From Turbatrix aceti (lineage: Eukaryota > Nematoda > Chromadorea > Rhabditida > Panagrolaimidae): DNA of 64,000 bases. The stretch spans positions 10,704,193 to 10,768,192 of the forward strand of contig OZ017768.1 of NCBI GenBank assembly GCA_963969345.1, written 5' to 3'. Shown here one piece after another: positions 1 to 10,779 of this stretch; position 1 is the stretch's first letter; each line of letters begins with the position of its first letter. The notes beneath the pieces were generated by a model that saw only the letters and a program-made list of their open reading frames with translations, ran no database searches and was not told where the DNA came from. A program made the translations under genes and the position numbers.

Positions 1-583
1 CCTGGTCGCGCCCACGTATCACGACAGCCATAATATCACAATAAGAATAAATAATAAAGAGTCACAAAGGGGATAAAGTCACATAATAACGAAGGGAAAA
101 GGACAAGTCGGTATAAACCGCAACTGAAGTAGGAAACCCAGCCCGCAGCGCAGACCCAAAGGAAACGAACGTTGACCTACCGTTCCCCTTTTCGCTATCG
201 TTGTGCAGTGCGTGCGCACTGAACGACGAAAACTCGCAAACGCGTGCGCGTTCGCGACATTGGGCCCCCGCGGGCCGCCGGCCAAAGGCCCTCAATACCA
301 AAACGGTGCGCGGACCGGGTGAGTGAGGGACTTGGGTCTGGTTCGGGTTTTGCCAGTTGAGACTTACCGTGCAAGCCAGGCGGGAACGGACCTAGGTGGG
401 GCCTCAAACCTTCAAGCCCTGATTCGACCTTCGTCCGGCCTCGCCGTGAAACACAAAAAACAAAAAACGAGGAAAGGATTCAAGATATTCCAAAACGCGC
501 CGGGTCGAAGCTCGCGTGGCTGGGGTTTCCCTCACAAAGAATTGGGGACGGGGGAAGGGGAGGAAAGGACGCCAAACGACGGG

Positions 584-2299
584 TTAGAACCACGTCTCGA
601 GGGCGTAGAGTCCGTCAGGAGTGCCGTAGGTTGAGATACCTGGCTTCCACTGACTGCGAGGGTCGCCGACATTGATAGACTCGGCTCGTTCCTGCTCATG
701 GTGACGATCTGACTGACGAACCCACCGATGGAAGACCTTCTCGAACTGATCCTGCCGCTGCTGCATCCGCAGCTGATGCAACCCTTCCGGGCCCGCGGCG
801 AGAGGCAGGCAGAATTCCGGATGCCGCCATGCAATCATTCTGGTCATGGTGACGTTGCCTGGGTTGAGTGCAAGGGCCGCTCGCCTTTGCTCGACGATTT
901 TTGCAAGGTGACAGACCATTTGCAGGATCGACAGGCTTTTCTGGTTGAGCTGCACTACCAACTGGCCTGGCCCCATGACGCGCTTCTGGTCGGCTGCCGG
1001 TTGTTTGCCGGGGTCGATCTGCCTTTGTCGCAAAGGCAACCGTTCGTCCGAGCACCAGGCCTGACAGTCCCCAAAACTCTGAAACATTGGTCGAAGCTCC
1101 TTCGACCGTCGAGCCCATTGGTTTTCTTGACCGCCCATAGATACCATGCGAACCAAATACGCGTAACTACCGTAATCTTCTACACCTAACGACCGTTCAT
1201 CGTTCTTCTCGTGCTGCGCGGGGTCAGTGACGGGCGACGCCGTGCACAAGACCGATTCTTGCGTCCCGACAGCTTCAATTTGCTCCGACACAACGTGATC
1301 ACTCGTCTGATTTTGGCCTTCGCTACGTAAATCCGATACCGTAAGGTTGCGCGTTGTCTCGGCCGTCTGTAAATCCGTTGGAGCATCCTCGTCGCCAAAG
1401 TTCGGGTGTTCCGGAAGAAGAAACGTACCGACTGACGTTGGCCGAGCAATGGTGCCGTTCGTCGGCGAGTTCGCCTGGCCTCTGAACAGCCTGAGGGTAT
1501 AGTGAACTCCGAGTAGGACGTCAATGTTCACTAATTTGCCGAAATCGGGGCTTTCTTGCTGTGTGACTTGAACCGTACCACTTGCGATGCTCTCGACGGA
1601 AAGCCCCTGAACTACGAGTTCCTCATCGTCCGTAATAATGGTGAACGCAACTTTGGACGCCTGGACCGCTGTCGACCTGCCAGTTAGCCCGCGTACCACA
1701 AGCAAATCAGGATCACTACGCTTGGCTTTGAGTTTCTGCATTGCTTCGTTAGATATATACGTCACGTTTGATGCCGTATCCAGCATCACGTTGAGGTAGA
1801 CCGCTTCTCCTCGTGGTCCGCTCTTGCATTTGACCGTCGCGACGAGAAAGCCGTTCTTATCCGAGATAGCTAAGAACGTTCTCAGAGGCTCGGTGTTCGC
1901 TGCCGTCGCCGGACTGGTCCGTTGCGCTCGATTTCGGTCAAAACAAAAGGCCGCGTGGTGATTCTGTTGACACGCCTTGCACCTTCACTAACGTCTCCTT
2001 TCTCGCGATAATGTACTGTGGCTGCTCGTCGCCTCGTGCCTGAGCTTGCCTTGGAGGTTGCAAGTACGAGCCTTCACCTAGTCGCGGCTGTGGCGCAAAC
2101 GAATTCTGCGCTGCCTGAACATGCCCTAGCTGCCGCTCGTACGAGTCCTGCCGGACCTGCTCATGCCTTGGTTGCTGCGCGTACGAATCGGCGAGTAACT
2201 GGTCAAAGTAGCCAACCAAGTCGTTACCGTCTACCCGTGACTCGTTCGGCGTTGACGTTTTGACTTTCGGCAGCTGCCGTTCCGGTGCCTATGCCAATT
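584..2299 (-). mobile_element. Decayed LTR-retrotransposon gag/protease fragment (BEL/Pao-like)
   Basis: Two overlapping minus-strand open frames look like the gag end and protease of a retroelement. The upstream frame (about 2299 to 1938) is rich in Gln, Arg and Pro, as in gag tails. The downstream frame (1984 to 584) opens with a zinc-knuckle-like Cys/His cluster (CKAC, then HH and C, about 1981-1945). It continues with an aspartic-protease-like motif, LDTASNVTYIS, near 1785, resembling the retropepsin or DUF1758 region of BEL/Pao elements. Passing from gag to protease requires a frame change near 1985, where the protease frame has stops. No reverse transcriptase, integrase or LTR is seen, so this is a fragment. 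The block is clearly GC-richer than the AT-rich DNA that follows. The BEL/Pao assignment is inference; a Ty3-type origin is possible. The last 200 residues of the long frame match nothing I recognise. Confidence 0.55.
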
Positions 2300-3747
2300 G
2301 CTTGTATACTGTTCTGATGAGAATTTTTCCCCCCAAAAAAAATTTAGCATGCAACTCGCTGACGTCATTGAATCAGACAGTAAAGGACCGTACTTTCTGT
2401 GGTGTAACCTCACAGTATTTATTAATTAGGCAAAGTGTGTGCTTGTATGCTTCATTTTGTTACACCGACACACAAACATACACCACACACAGTATGTTTG
2501 TTGGTACATCTTCAGTTAAATCAGTTTGTTGCTACAACATTTTTAGCACCGCGCATTCCACATAAAACAAAAAAAAATAGACTTGAAAAAAAAATTAAAT
2601 TTTTCTGTAGCTTAATTTTTCTTTTAATTTCCCCTAATAGTCCAAAATTCAGAATATATTGATTGTAACTATCATTTACATGTCGCGGTTTTTTATGCGA
2701 AATATTGGCGCTCTGCTTACAAAACTCCGGTAATTAATCTTAAAAACAATAAATCACCTGAATTGTGAATTTTTTAAAGTTTTAATTTTTTATTCTCAAT
2801 CAAGGAGCGCTGTCACTACCGGGCCAAGTGGTAATTATTTAATTAGTGTTCTGGCATTACGTTTTGTCGGTTAAAACCCTTTTTGCTAAATTGATTCTAA
2901 ACTTATTTTTTGCTCGTTTTTAAAAATCATTCGAAATTGAGGTGACTACTTGTTCTGAGGTCTGGTATTAAAAGTGGCGAAATACATAATAATTACTGCA
3001 ACTCAAATCTAGCACGCGAAGCAAAAAAATTTTCTCAATTTTTTTTATTTTGGTTTTAAATAAAATGTCTTTTATTTTTGTTTTATTCTGTAGACTTGTT
3101 ACTAATTATGATAACTAACCAGTGACATGAAAAAGCGTCAGAATAAATGACTTTTTACAACCAAATAACTAATAACTTTTCAAAAATTTTGAGTACTAGA
3201 TCACAGCTGATTTTGATGTTTGAGATACATATATACCCTTGAGTAACTCTCACATACAACTGTTTGGCTATTTTGCAAATTTTATGCAAAAGTAATAAAT
3301 GTAAATGTAAATGTCACACTATCGTGCACCAAAGTTCCGTATTAAGAATTTATTGGTTCACAATTTTCCATTAACCGTAACTCCATACGAAATGTCATTT
3401 AAGTTAATATAGTAAAAAAATCAGTCGAAAAAGTCAATAATGTTTATATTTTTGTTTTCATCTTTACCAAAAAAACAAATTGGGGTTTTACGGCATTGTG
3501 TATGTATTTATGAAGCTCAAAACACCATCCACAACACTATGAATGAATGACAAGGATGTCTGGTGTCTCACAAAGCAATGCGTGTGTCGGTTGTCTGGTG
3601 TGAGTTCCTTCACATTTGGTCTTAGGCGCTTTAGTTGTTCCCATTGACCTCTAACGGTAAACTTTACATTCAATTACAAATGACTTCCCCATAATAGGTA
3701 CATATTTATTATACGTCAGTTGGCAAACTTTTTGCCATTGAGTAGAG
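2300..3747. other. AT-rich intergenic spacer, no gene seen
   Basis: This stretch lies between the retroelement fragment and the first receptor gene. It is AT-rich with long A and T runs, and its short open frames lack exon-like composition or splice structure. A small imperfect AAATGT repeat occurs near 3300. I see no RNA gene. Confidence 0.6.
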
Positions 3748-4797
3748 ATGGAAGTTGGTGTTGTCTACAAAAATCTAACCCAAAGCCAGGTGTCTGCATT
3801 TGTTAGCAGCATCAGTGCCTATAGCACTACTATTGCTGTCAGCGTCGTATGCATTGGCATCCTTATCTGTCACATGTGCATTATGTTGTCAACTAAAAAA
3901 TTTCGACAACAATATCAGGTTTGTTAGATTTCTAATTGTTGTTTGTGTACGGTTAGTACATTCCAGACCATGATCGCCCTCAGCATTACGTTCACCCTAA
4001 CTCTAATCAGTTTCGCTCTCGAAGGCATCACGCGCATCTTGTTTTACATTCGATCCATAAATATCATGTCCGTGCCGGTTGTGAGTTCCAAACAGTGCCT
4101 GCAGACGTGGGTCTTCGTCCAGGTATTCAGCGATCTGACCGCTCCTCTTCTCGAGTTTTCCATGGCCATTGAACGCTACCTGGCTGTATTTTATCCAAAA
4201 CTCTACCGCCGACTTTCAGCTGACGACCGAGCGACGTACACTTGGATCTTGGGGTCTTTCAGCGTAGCCATAGTTTGCATGCTCGTGCCGACGTCGATAT
4301 CCGTTTTTTGGCCTACACCGGAGGTGAAATACGATTGCGGAAGAAAGGCCGCTCTCGGCACGAGTTTTGGCATATTTGATTACGCGTTCAACATGATACT
4401 GCATACTGTATCTTTTATAATGAATGTCCGAACATATATTCAGGCAAGGACAGTTCAACAAAGCTCGGCTAATTTTAAAAAGCTGAAAATCTACACTGCT
4501 ATTTCTGGGCTCTCGACTTTGTTGGTCGCCTTTCCAAATGCGTGCTCGCTCTACGCTTCTACGATTGCGTTTCTGCCAGAAGCCTTCATGAAATATACCC
4601 TGCAAATGTCCTGTGCAAATTGCGTACTCTTGTTTTTTGTGTACCTGACGGTAAATCCTGATTACCGTTACCGGTGCCTTAGTGTTATCACCTGTGGCCA
4701 TGTCTCTGGGCTTCCAACTTTCATGATACCCTCTGGTAGCAGTATGAAAGATGGTGTCAGTGTCGTGAGACAATCTGCTAGACCAGTGGTTTTGTGA
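3748..4797 (+). CDS. Seven-transmembrane G-protein-coupled receptor (nematode serpentine type)
   Basis: Two exons, 3748-3918 and 3967-4797, are joined in phase 0 across a 48-bp GT-AG intron and give about 333 residues. TM1 is in exon 1; the rest follow, with strongly hydrophobic segments and a short Ser-rich tail. At the end of TM3 is IERYLAVFYPKLY, an ERY version of the rhodopsin-family DRY motif. TM7 ends with NPDYRY, in the place of NPxxY. The protein would sit in the plasma membrane and couple to G proteins; the ligand is unknown. The motif resembles nematode chemoreceptor families such as Srsx, but I cannot fix the family. A polyadenylation signal AATAAA lies at 4817-4822. The start was chosen because it opens directly into a short extracellular N-terminus with a possible N-glycosylation site (NLT) and TM1. 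Confidence 0.8.
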
Positions 4798-5507
4798 TCA
4801 TTTTGGATTGGTAAACAATAAAATGCGATTGTATGTCGTAAATTTTACTTACACATAGAAGAACTCAAGCGGGAGCCAGACGTGATGGTTTTTGCTTGGA
4901 GGTATGGACTGAAGATTTTAGGCTTAGAACTCTAAACTCGCGGTTGATGAAAATGTTACATCCGCTTCTAGGTGTCGCTGTTTGGGGCGGCTGTAGGGCG
5001 AAAACGCCGTCAAATAACGATGCTATTATGTGTAATGTAATATGACCAAAACCATTAACACGGTGTTTATGCACGGCGTTTAAAAGTATTTTATTGAAAC
5101 AACTCAGCTAACAAATGAAATCAAAAAAAACATTATAGGTTAGCGAAATGTTTTAACATAAAATAAATAGATTTATGTATGTCGTATCAAAGTTGGTGAT
5201 CGTTTTTGCCATTCAAAGGAGGGCAATATATAATCAGCATTCAAAAACGGCAAAGCATAGTACATGCACAGATACACACCAGTTGTGTCTTTACAAATAC
5301 CAATGTTGATGAGTTTGTGCAGTTGCTAACGCAGAGTCGCAGACAAGGATGCAGCTGTACGGTCTCTTTCGGAGACTATCAAAGTAGTCCACCCGCTCAT
5401 ATAACCCGGCACGGACCTTTTCTTGAGCGAGCGTTTTCACATGTTTCGACCAAAATTACCATAATTATCCTAATAAAAAAAGATAGCATCTTTTCTGTTT
5501 CAGTTAA
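4798..5507. other. Intergenic spacer ending in a trans-splice-like acceptor
   Basis: This 710-bp spacer follows the receptor polyadenylation signal. Nothing coding is recognised. Its end, TTTTCTGTTTCAG (to 5503), is a strong splice acceptor four bases before the next ATG, which fits spliced-leader addition to the following mRNA (inference). Confidence 0.5.
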
Positions 5508-6477
5508 ATGATATTCACTCTCCAAGCAACAATGCTTGCATTCTTCACCTTTTTTGCCCTTCTACTTCCGATTTTTTCCGGATCTGTGACGCCCGCCCCC
5601 CAGACGAGATGCATTTTCTCGCCGACCCCGATGCTTCGGAGTGAACTCGAGTCGCTCGACGCCGTATCCAAGGTTTTGACTTCCCGTGTAGACTGCGCTT
5701 TTGACAACGTTCGACTTTTTAATCATTTTTTTTGACTTCAGATAGTTTTTAGCACGAATACTGTTACGCCTTCGTGCCCAACAGCAACCAATCCAAGACT
5801 GAATTTGGGTGTTCCCACGAAGAATCCCTTCCCCTAAGATGCCGACCTGATCTGACATGCCGTCGATCCATCACATTCAACCAGATGGAAGGCTTTTTCT
5901 GCTGCTGCGCTCAGGAAGACTGCAATGAGTACTCCATCATCAGGCCCTACCTGCCGAGTGGCAACCACACAGTGCTGCCGGAATCCTACAAGGAGTCAAA
6001 TGTCACCTGGTGGCACCTGCCGGTTATCATACTCACTGTTTTCGTGCTCATCGGGCTGTATTCTGTTATTTTGACCGCTTTCATGGTCGTCAATCATGTG
6101 AGTTTTTACTTTAACTGAAGTGATGCTAAATTTCTATTTTTAAGCTCAGCCAACTGTCAAATGCCATGGTCGAGAATGACAAGCGTCTCCTGGACAGACT
6201 GTGCAAGGCCAAGATGCTCAAAGCCGAACAGAACAAGCTAACCATGCAGCGAAACCTCGAAAAGGCGGTTTCTGACTTGTACACGTTTCTTGACAGTCGA
6301 CAACTGCTAAAGAACGGTCACCGACCCGGGCGAAGCGATGCCCAACTTCACCCTCCTGTTATCGAATTCAATATTACCCATCAGCCCTATCCGCCTACAC
6401 CCCAAGCTTCGACCTCCAGTGTGCTAAAGGCAAAACTCGTGTCTACACTTTTTACCCCAAAAGGCAAAAAATCCTAA
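5508..6477 (+). CDS. Single-pass membrane protein with Ly6/activin-receptor-like Cys-rich ectodomain
   Basis: Three exons, 5508-5708, 5753-6097 and 6145-6477, are joined in phase 0 (introns 44 and 47 bp) and encode 292 residues. Residues 1-26 are a signal peptide. The ectodomain carries about ten cysteines and ends with FCCCAQEDCN, resembling the closing CCxxDxCN motif of three-finger Ly6/uPAR and activin-receptor ectodomains. A transmembrane segment (about residues 152-178) follows, then about 110 cytoplasmic residues that are Lys-rich and partly coiled-coil. No kinase domain follows, so it is not a complete TGF-beta receptor. The first AUG is four bases after a TTTCAG acceptor; a second Met at codon 9 is an alternative. 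The AATAAA signal at 6477-6482 overlaps the stop codon by one base. The function is unknown; a co-receptor or adhesion role is only a guess. Confidence 0.75.
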
Positions 6478-6667
6478 ATAAAAAAATTTTGAATGCCAAA
6501 AAGTTCGTATCAACACAGTTTACCACCAGAAAATGATCAACAATGTCAACGAAAAAACAAAACGAATATAAAAAACATTATAACGAAAAGTCAGTTTCAT
6601 TCGTGGCCCAAAGACAAATTATTTTTTCATCATTAGAAGCACACGAAGGAACCCACAAGACTCAAGC

Positions 6668-7311
<644 letters not shown>

Positions 7312-7859
7312 TCACATAAAAATCACCTTTAAACATTCCAAATATTGAATATGCACGTTGCACATGGTACTCTACGCTTTTACAAACACAAATAACATCA
7401 AAAACGCGAAAAAGAAGGCCAAAAAGTAGGCAAAACGAAAGGTAAAACACTAAATTGAAGAAAACACGACAACGTTCAATCGACGAACAACGCTACGGAC
7501 AGTAGAAAATTTGTTCGGTGTGAAAGTATCCAGTGCGCACGCACTGGAGTTGCGCTTTCTTTTTCTTGTCGCTTTCCATTTGATCCTTTCTCGTCGCTTT
7601 GATTTTACCGTTTGTTTTTGTTTGAACGCAGTTATCTCTTACGTAACATTTACAGTAACTGGACAATTTTTGTAGGTTTTTGTTACATTCGGACTTCATT
7701 GTCAGCATTTTTAGTTTTTTTGAGCACGTTTTAGGATTTTGATTATCAATTCGGTTCAGTTTATGTCATATGTGCAAAAACTTCATGAAAAAATCAGTAA
7801 TTGAAGCTTGAGTGCCGATTAGGCGTTCTGTTCTGACACCGAACTTCTGAGTGCCATTG

Positions 7860-8358
7860 CTAGACGTGGCCTTGCTGGTTTTTTCTTCGGTTTAAAGAAA
7901 AAATGTTGTCAGATAGCTTCTTCTTGGGCCGAAGATCATTGCTGTGACCACACTTTTTCTTCCGGCAATTTGTAGCACGGGGAGGAAGACGGGCATAGCA
8001 TTTGCGGCAGATCATCTTATCACAGTTGTATTTCTCAGCGAGTTCTTTCAGAGCAGGTGCGATACGGTAGGACTTTAGGCCGCCGCAAAGGGTGAGCTCC
8101 AAGTGGAGTGTTGACTCTTTTTGAATATTGTAATCGCTCAGAGTATTGTAGTCCTCCAGTTGGTTGCCTACAAAAAAAGAACTCGTCCTAACGACAAAAT
8201 CTCAAAAATTCTAACTTACCAGCGAAGATGAGACGCTGCTGATCGTAGGGAATTCCCTCCTTTTCCTGAATCTGGGTTTTGACGTTCTCGATGGAATTGG
8301 AGGCTTCAACCTCAAGGGTGATGGTTTTACCAGAAAGAGTATTGATAAAGATCTGCAT
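7860..8358 (-). CDS. Diverged ubiquitin-eL40 paralogue
   Basis: Exon 1 (8358-8220) and exon 2 (8167-7860) are joined across a 52-bp intron at exactly the same Gly47 position as in the neighbouring canonical gene, giving 148 residues with no stop or frameshift. The ubiquitin half differs at many normally invariant sites: K6N, K29Q, K48N, G53Y, R54N, V70E, R72T and R74C. K11, K27, K33, K63 and the terminal Gly-Gly are kept. The eL40 half has a changed start ([12 protein letters not shown]) but keeps the zinc-binding cysteines, and the C-terminus is extended by about 18 residues beyond KKK. This is a tandem duplicate that kept its frame while losing canonical ubiquitin surfaces. It could be a young pseudogene still open, or an altered modifier or eL40 donor. 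Confidence 0.8.
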
Positions 8359-10175
8359 TCTGGGATTGTTACTGGAAAATGGGTGTTATTTTCGCGTTTT
8401 TTCTCTCAAATTGTGAAAAAAATGGCTGACGACACGATACTAAACTTAAAAAAAAAAGATTTTGGCTTCCTAGACAACGTTCCATCGACGAACGAGGTTA
8501 TCCTACGGTCCGCTTTTAAGCGTGCCGGACACCGTAATTTTTCCTAACATACTCTAACATTGGGCAATATTTGTCTCAATGTTTTATAACATTGGGCAAT
8601 ACGGTAACCAGTGCTTGCTGCATGAACCTATTTATCTTGTGGAATCTATTTTGCACAATGGATTACAGTTCATGAACTCATTAACAAATTTGCTGATTGA
8701 TTTTTTTCGTCATTTCAGGTGCTTTATACCTTTTTTTTTAATTCTTGCAGTTATGTAGGTAGGTCTTGATTGCTTGATTTGATATTTTTTGAGTCTTCAG
8801 TTATTGAGTATTTGAAATACACGATTCACATTGGAAAGGGAAAATGCAAAAAAAAGTTACAGAAAACAAGAAAGAGACAATTTCAAAGAATTGGTACCTA
8901 AATTTATGGTTAACACATAAAAATAATTATGCGTCTTTATTGTGCTTCAGAATCCACGGAAGCAGGGCCAGACTGCCCTCCACCGTTTGTAGAGACATTT
9001 GGATGCCGATTTCCACAGACATCACAGAAAAACCGGCATCATGATGTCAAATCCAGAGAACAATGTTCATGTCAAATCGATCAAAATTTTTCCACGCAAG
9101 AGTATCAAACTGCGCACGCGCCGAAGCTTACGCTATTTTTCTCGCTCGTTTTTCACCGCGTCGATTTTGCGGTTTTTATGACGCGTGATAAATTGTGCTC
9201 TGTGTTTGATCGTAATCATTACCTTTTTCGTTCATTTTTACCGTACTTGGGTTTTTTGGTGCTTTCCGGATGATGCGCATCATTTTTGGCATTTTTTTTA
9301 TTTTTTGAGTGCGTTTTGAACCTTGGAAGCTTTGTTATCGAGTTTATGTTTTCTACGCACTCAAAGTGTGAGGGTCAATAGAATGCAATCGGAGATTGAT
9401 GTCTGATTGTGCGGGTTATCTATTTTGAGTGGCGTGATGTTGACGAACGCGTTCGTTGCGGGGGTTTTTGATAACAATACGCTCATGCGCGAATTTGGAA
9501 GTTTTGGATGCTTTTTTTGTGTTTTGGGTTGATCGAGGTTCATTTAATTTACAGTTAAAATAACATTTTTTAAAGGACTATTGAAATTCATTTATCAGTT
9601 TCTTTTTGTAAATTGTTACGTTAAGTTACGTAACAATCTCATCACCAAGCTTTTTATGCTTTTTTGTTGTTCAGGTTAAAAACAACCTTTTGGACCCAAA
9701 AACAAACATTATGGTGCAATAGAGTTCAGCTGTTTTTTTTATTTTTTGAACGTAATTTATCGTTTCAATTGATCGTAAATCCAGTTCCCAGACAACAAAA
9801 AACAAGACACGCGCTAGCAATCGCGATCGCGTGTCTTCCCACAACCCATCGCTCCCACACCACCCCTTGCCCGGTAGACGCATCCAGTCAATCATGTGTC
9901 CATGTACCTGTCACCTGAATTAAATGTGACACGTCTCATCTCAGGCCGTTGCCCTTTTTTGACTGTTTCAAGGCTTTTGTCTCCCATTTTGCTGTGTACA
10001 ATCGTTTTTGCGCGTATTTTTATGATCCCCACGAGATTATCTTCTATTTTTGCATCATTTTGTCCTGATCTCCCCCGGACAGCCGTTTGTCGATCGCGGT
10101 CTCGTGCAGATTTTCTTTCAGATACGCGATATTTTTCAGGTAATCAATTCTTACCTGCGTCGTCTCGTTTGAGTC
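8359..10175. other. Intergenic region, shared ubiquitin upstream motif and spacer
   Basis: Just upstream of the second ubiquitin gene (about 8473-8500) is a motif, ACAACGTTC(C)ATCGACGAAC. The same motif occurs upstream of the first gene (about 7468-7490), so the duplication included the promoter or leader. The rest is AT-rich. From about 9990 there is C/T-rich DNA with acceptor-like sites (for example ATTTTTCAG ending at 10139) that may be the MPC1 leader. No other gene is supported. Confidence 0.5.
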
Positions 10176-10779
10176 ATGGCAGCCGTGCGTACCTACTTTG
10201 CTCGGTACTCGAGGAAGGAGTGGATCAACTACTTCTGCTCGACCCACTTCTGGGGCCCTGTGGCCAACTGGGGTCTCCCCATGGCGGCGCTCTCCGATCT
10301 CCAGAAGGATCCTGAGATGATCTCTGGCAACATGACTACCGCACTTGTTGTGTACTCCAGCGTCTTCATGCGCTTCGCGTGGCATGTTCAGCCTCGGAAT
10401 TTGCTTCTCTTTGCTTGTCACATCACTAACTTTTCTGCTCAACTTGTACAGGTCGGTTTTTTCATGATTGGATTTTTTTCGCTGTGAAAGTTGAAAAGTT
10501 GTGCCCACAAAAAGAAAATTCAGTTTTTTGATAACAAAAATACCATAAAATGTTGTACATAATTTTTTCAAGGTTTTTTGGGAAAAAATTTTCAAATGCC
10601 TCCAAAAATACAAAAAATAATGTTTTTTACAGTTAAAAAAAACGAAGCAGTTTTGAATAACTAAATAGTTTGTAAAAATGTTGTTTTTTCAGTTGGCCCG
10701 GTTTACAAACCTCCACTTCATCAAGGCGATCGAGGATCCCTTCTACAAGAAACCCGTAGCCCAGAAACAAGCTGCCTAA
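10176..10779 (+). CDS. mpc-1: Mitochondrial pyruvate carrier subunit 1
   Basis: Exon 1 (10176-10451) and exon 2 (10693-10779) are joined in phase 0 and encode 120 residues. The sequence contains the MPC1 signature [14 protein letters not shown] (about residues 23-36), then SGNMT and [12 protein letters not shown], and a third segment [13 protein letters not shown], as in the animal MPC1 family. It is an inner-mitochondrial-membrane protein that pairs with MPC2 to import pyruvate for oxidation. Length is close to human MPC1 (109) with a slightly longer C-terminus ending in a Lys-rich tail. Start chosen at [16 protein letters not shown] because the family begins with a short amphipathic N-terminus before the THFWGP motif. 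MPC2 is not seen nearby. Confidence 0.95.

Noticed and set aside
4216..4773. 185-codon minus-strand frame
   Set aside because: Shadow of the 7TM receptor exon 2.
10044..10613. 189-codon minus-strand frame over the MPC1 gene
   Set aside because: It is the antisense shadow of MPC1 exon 1 extended into the intron.
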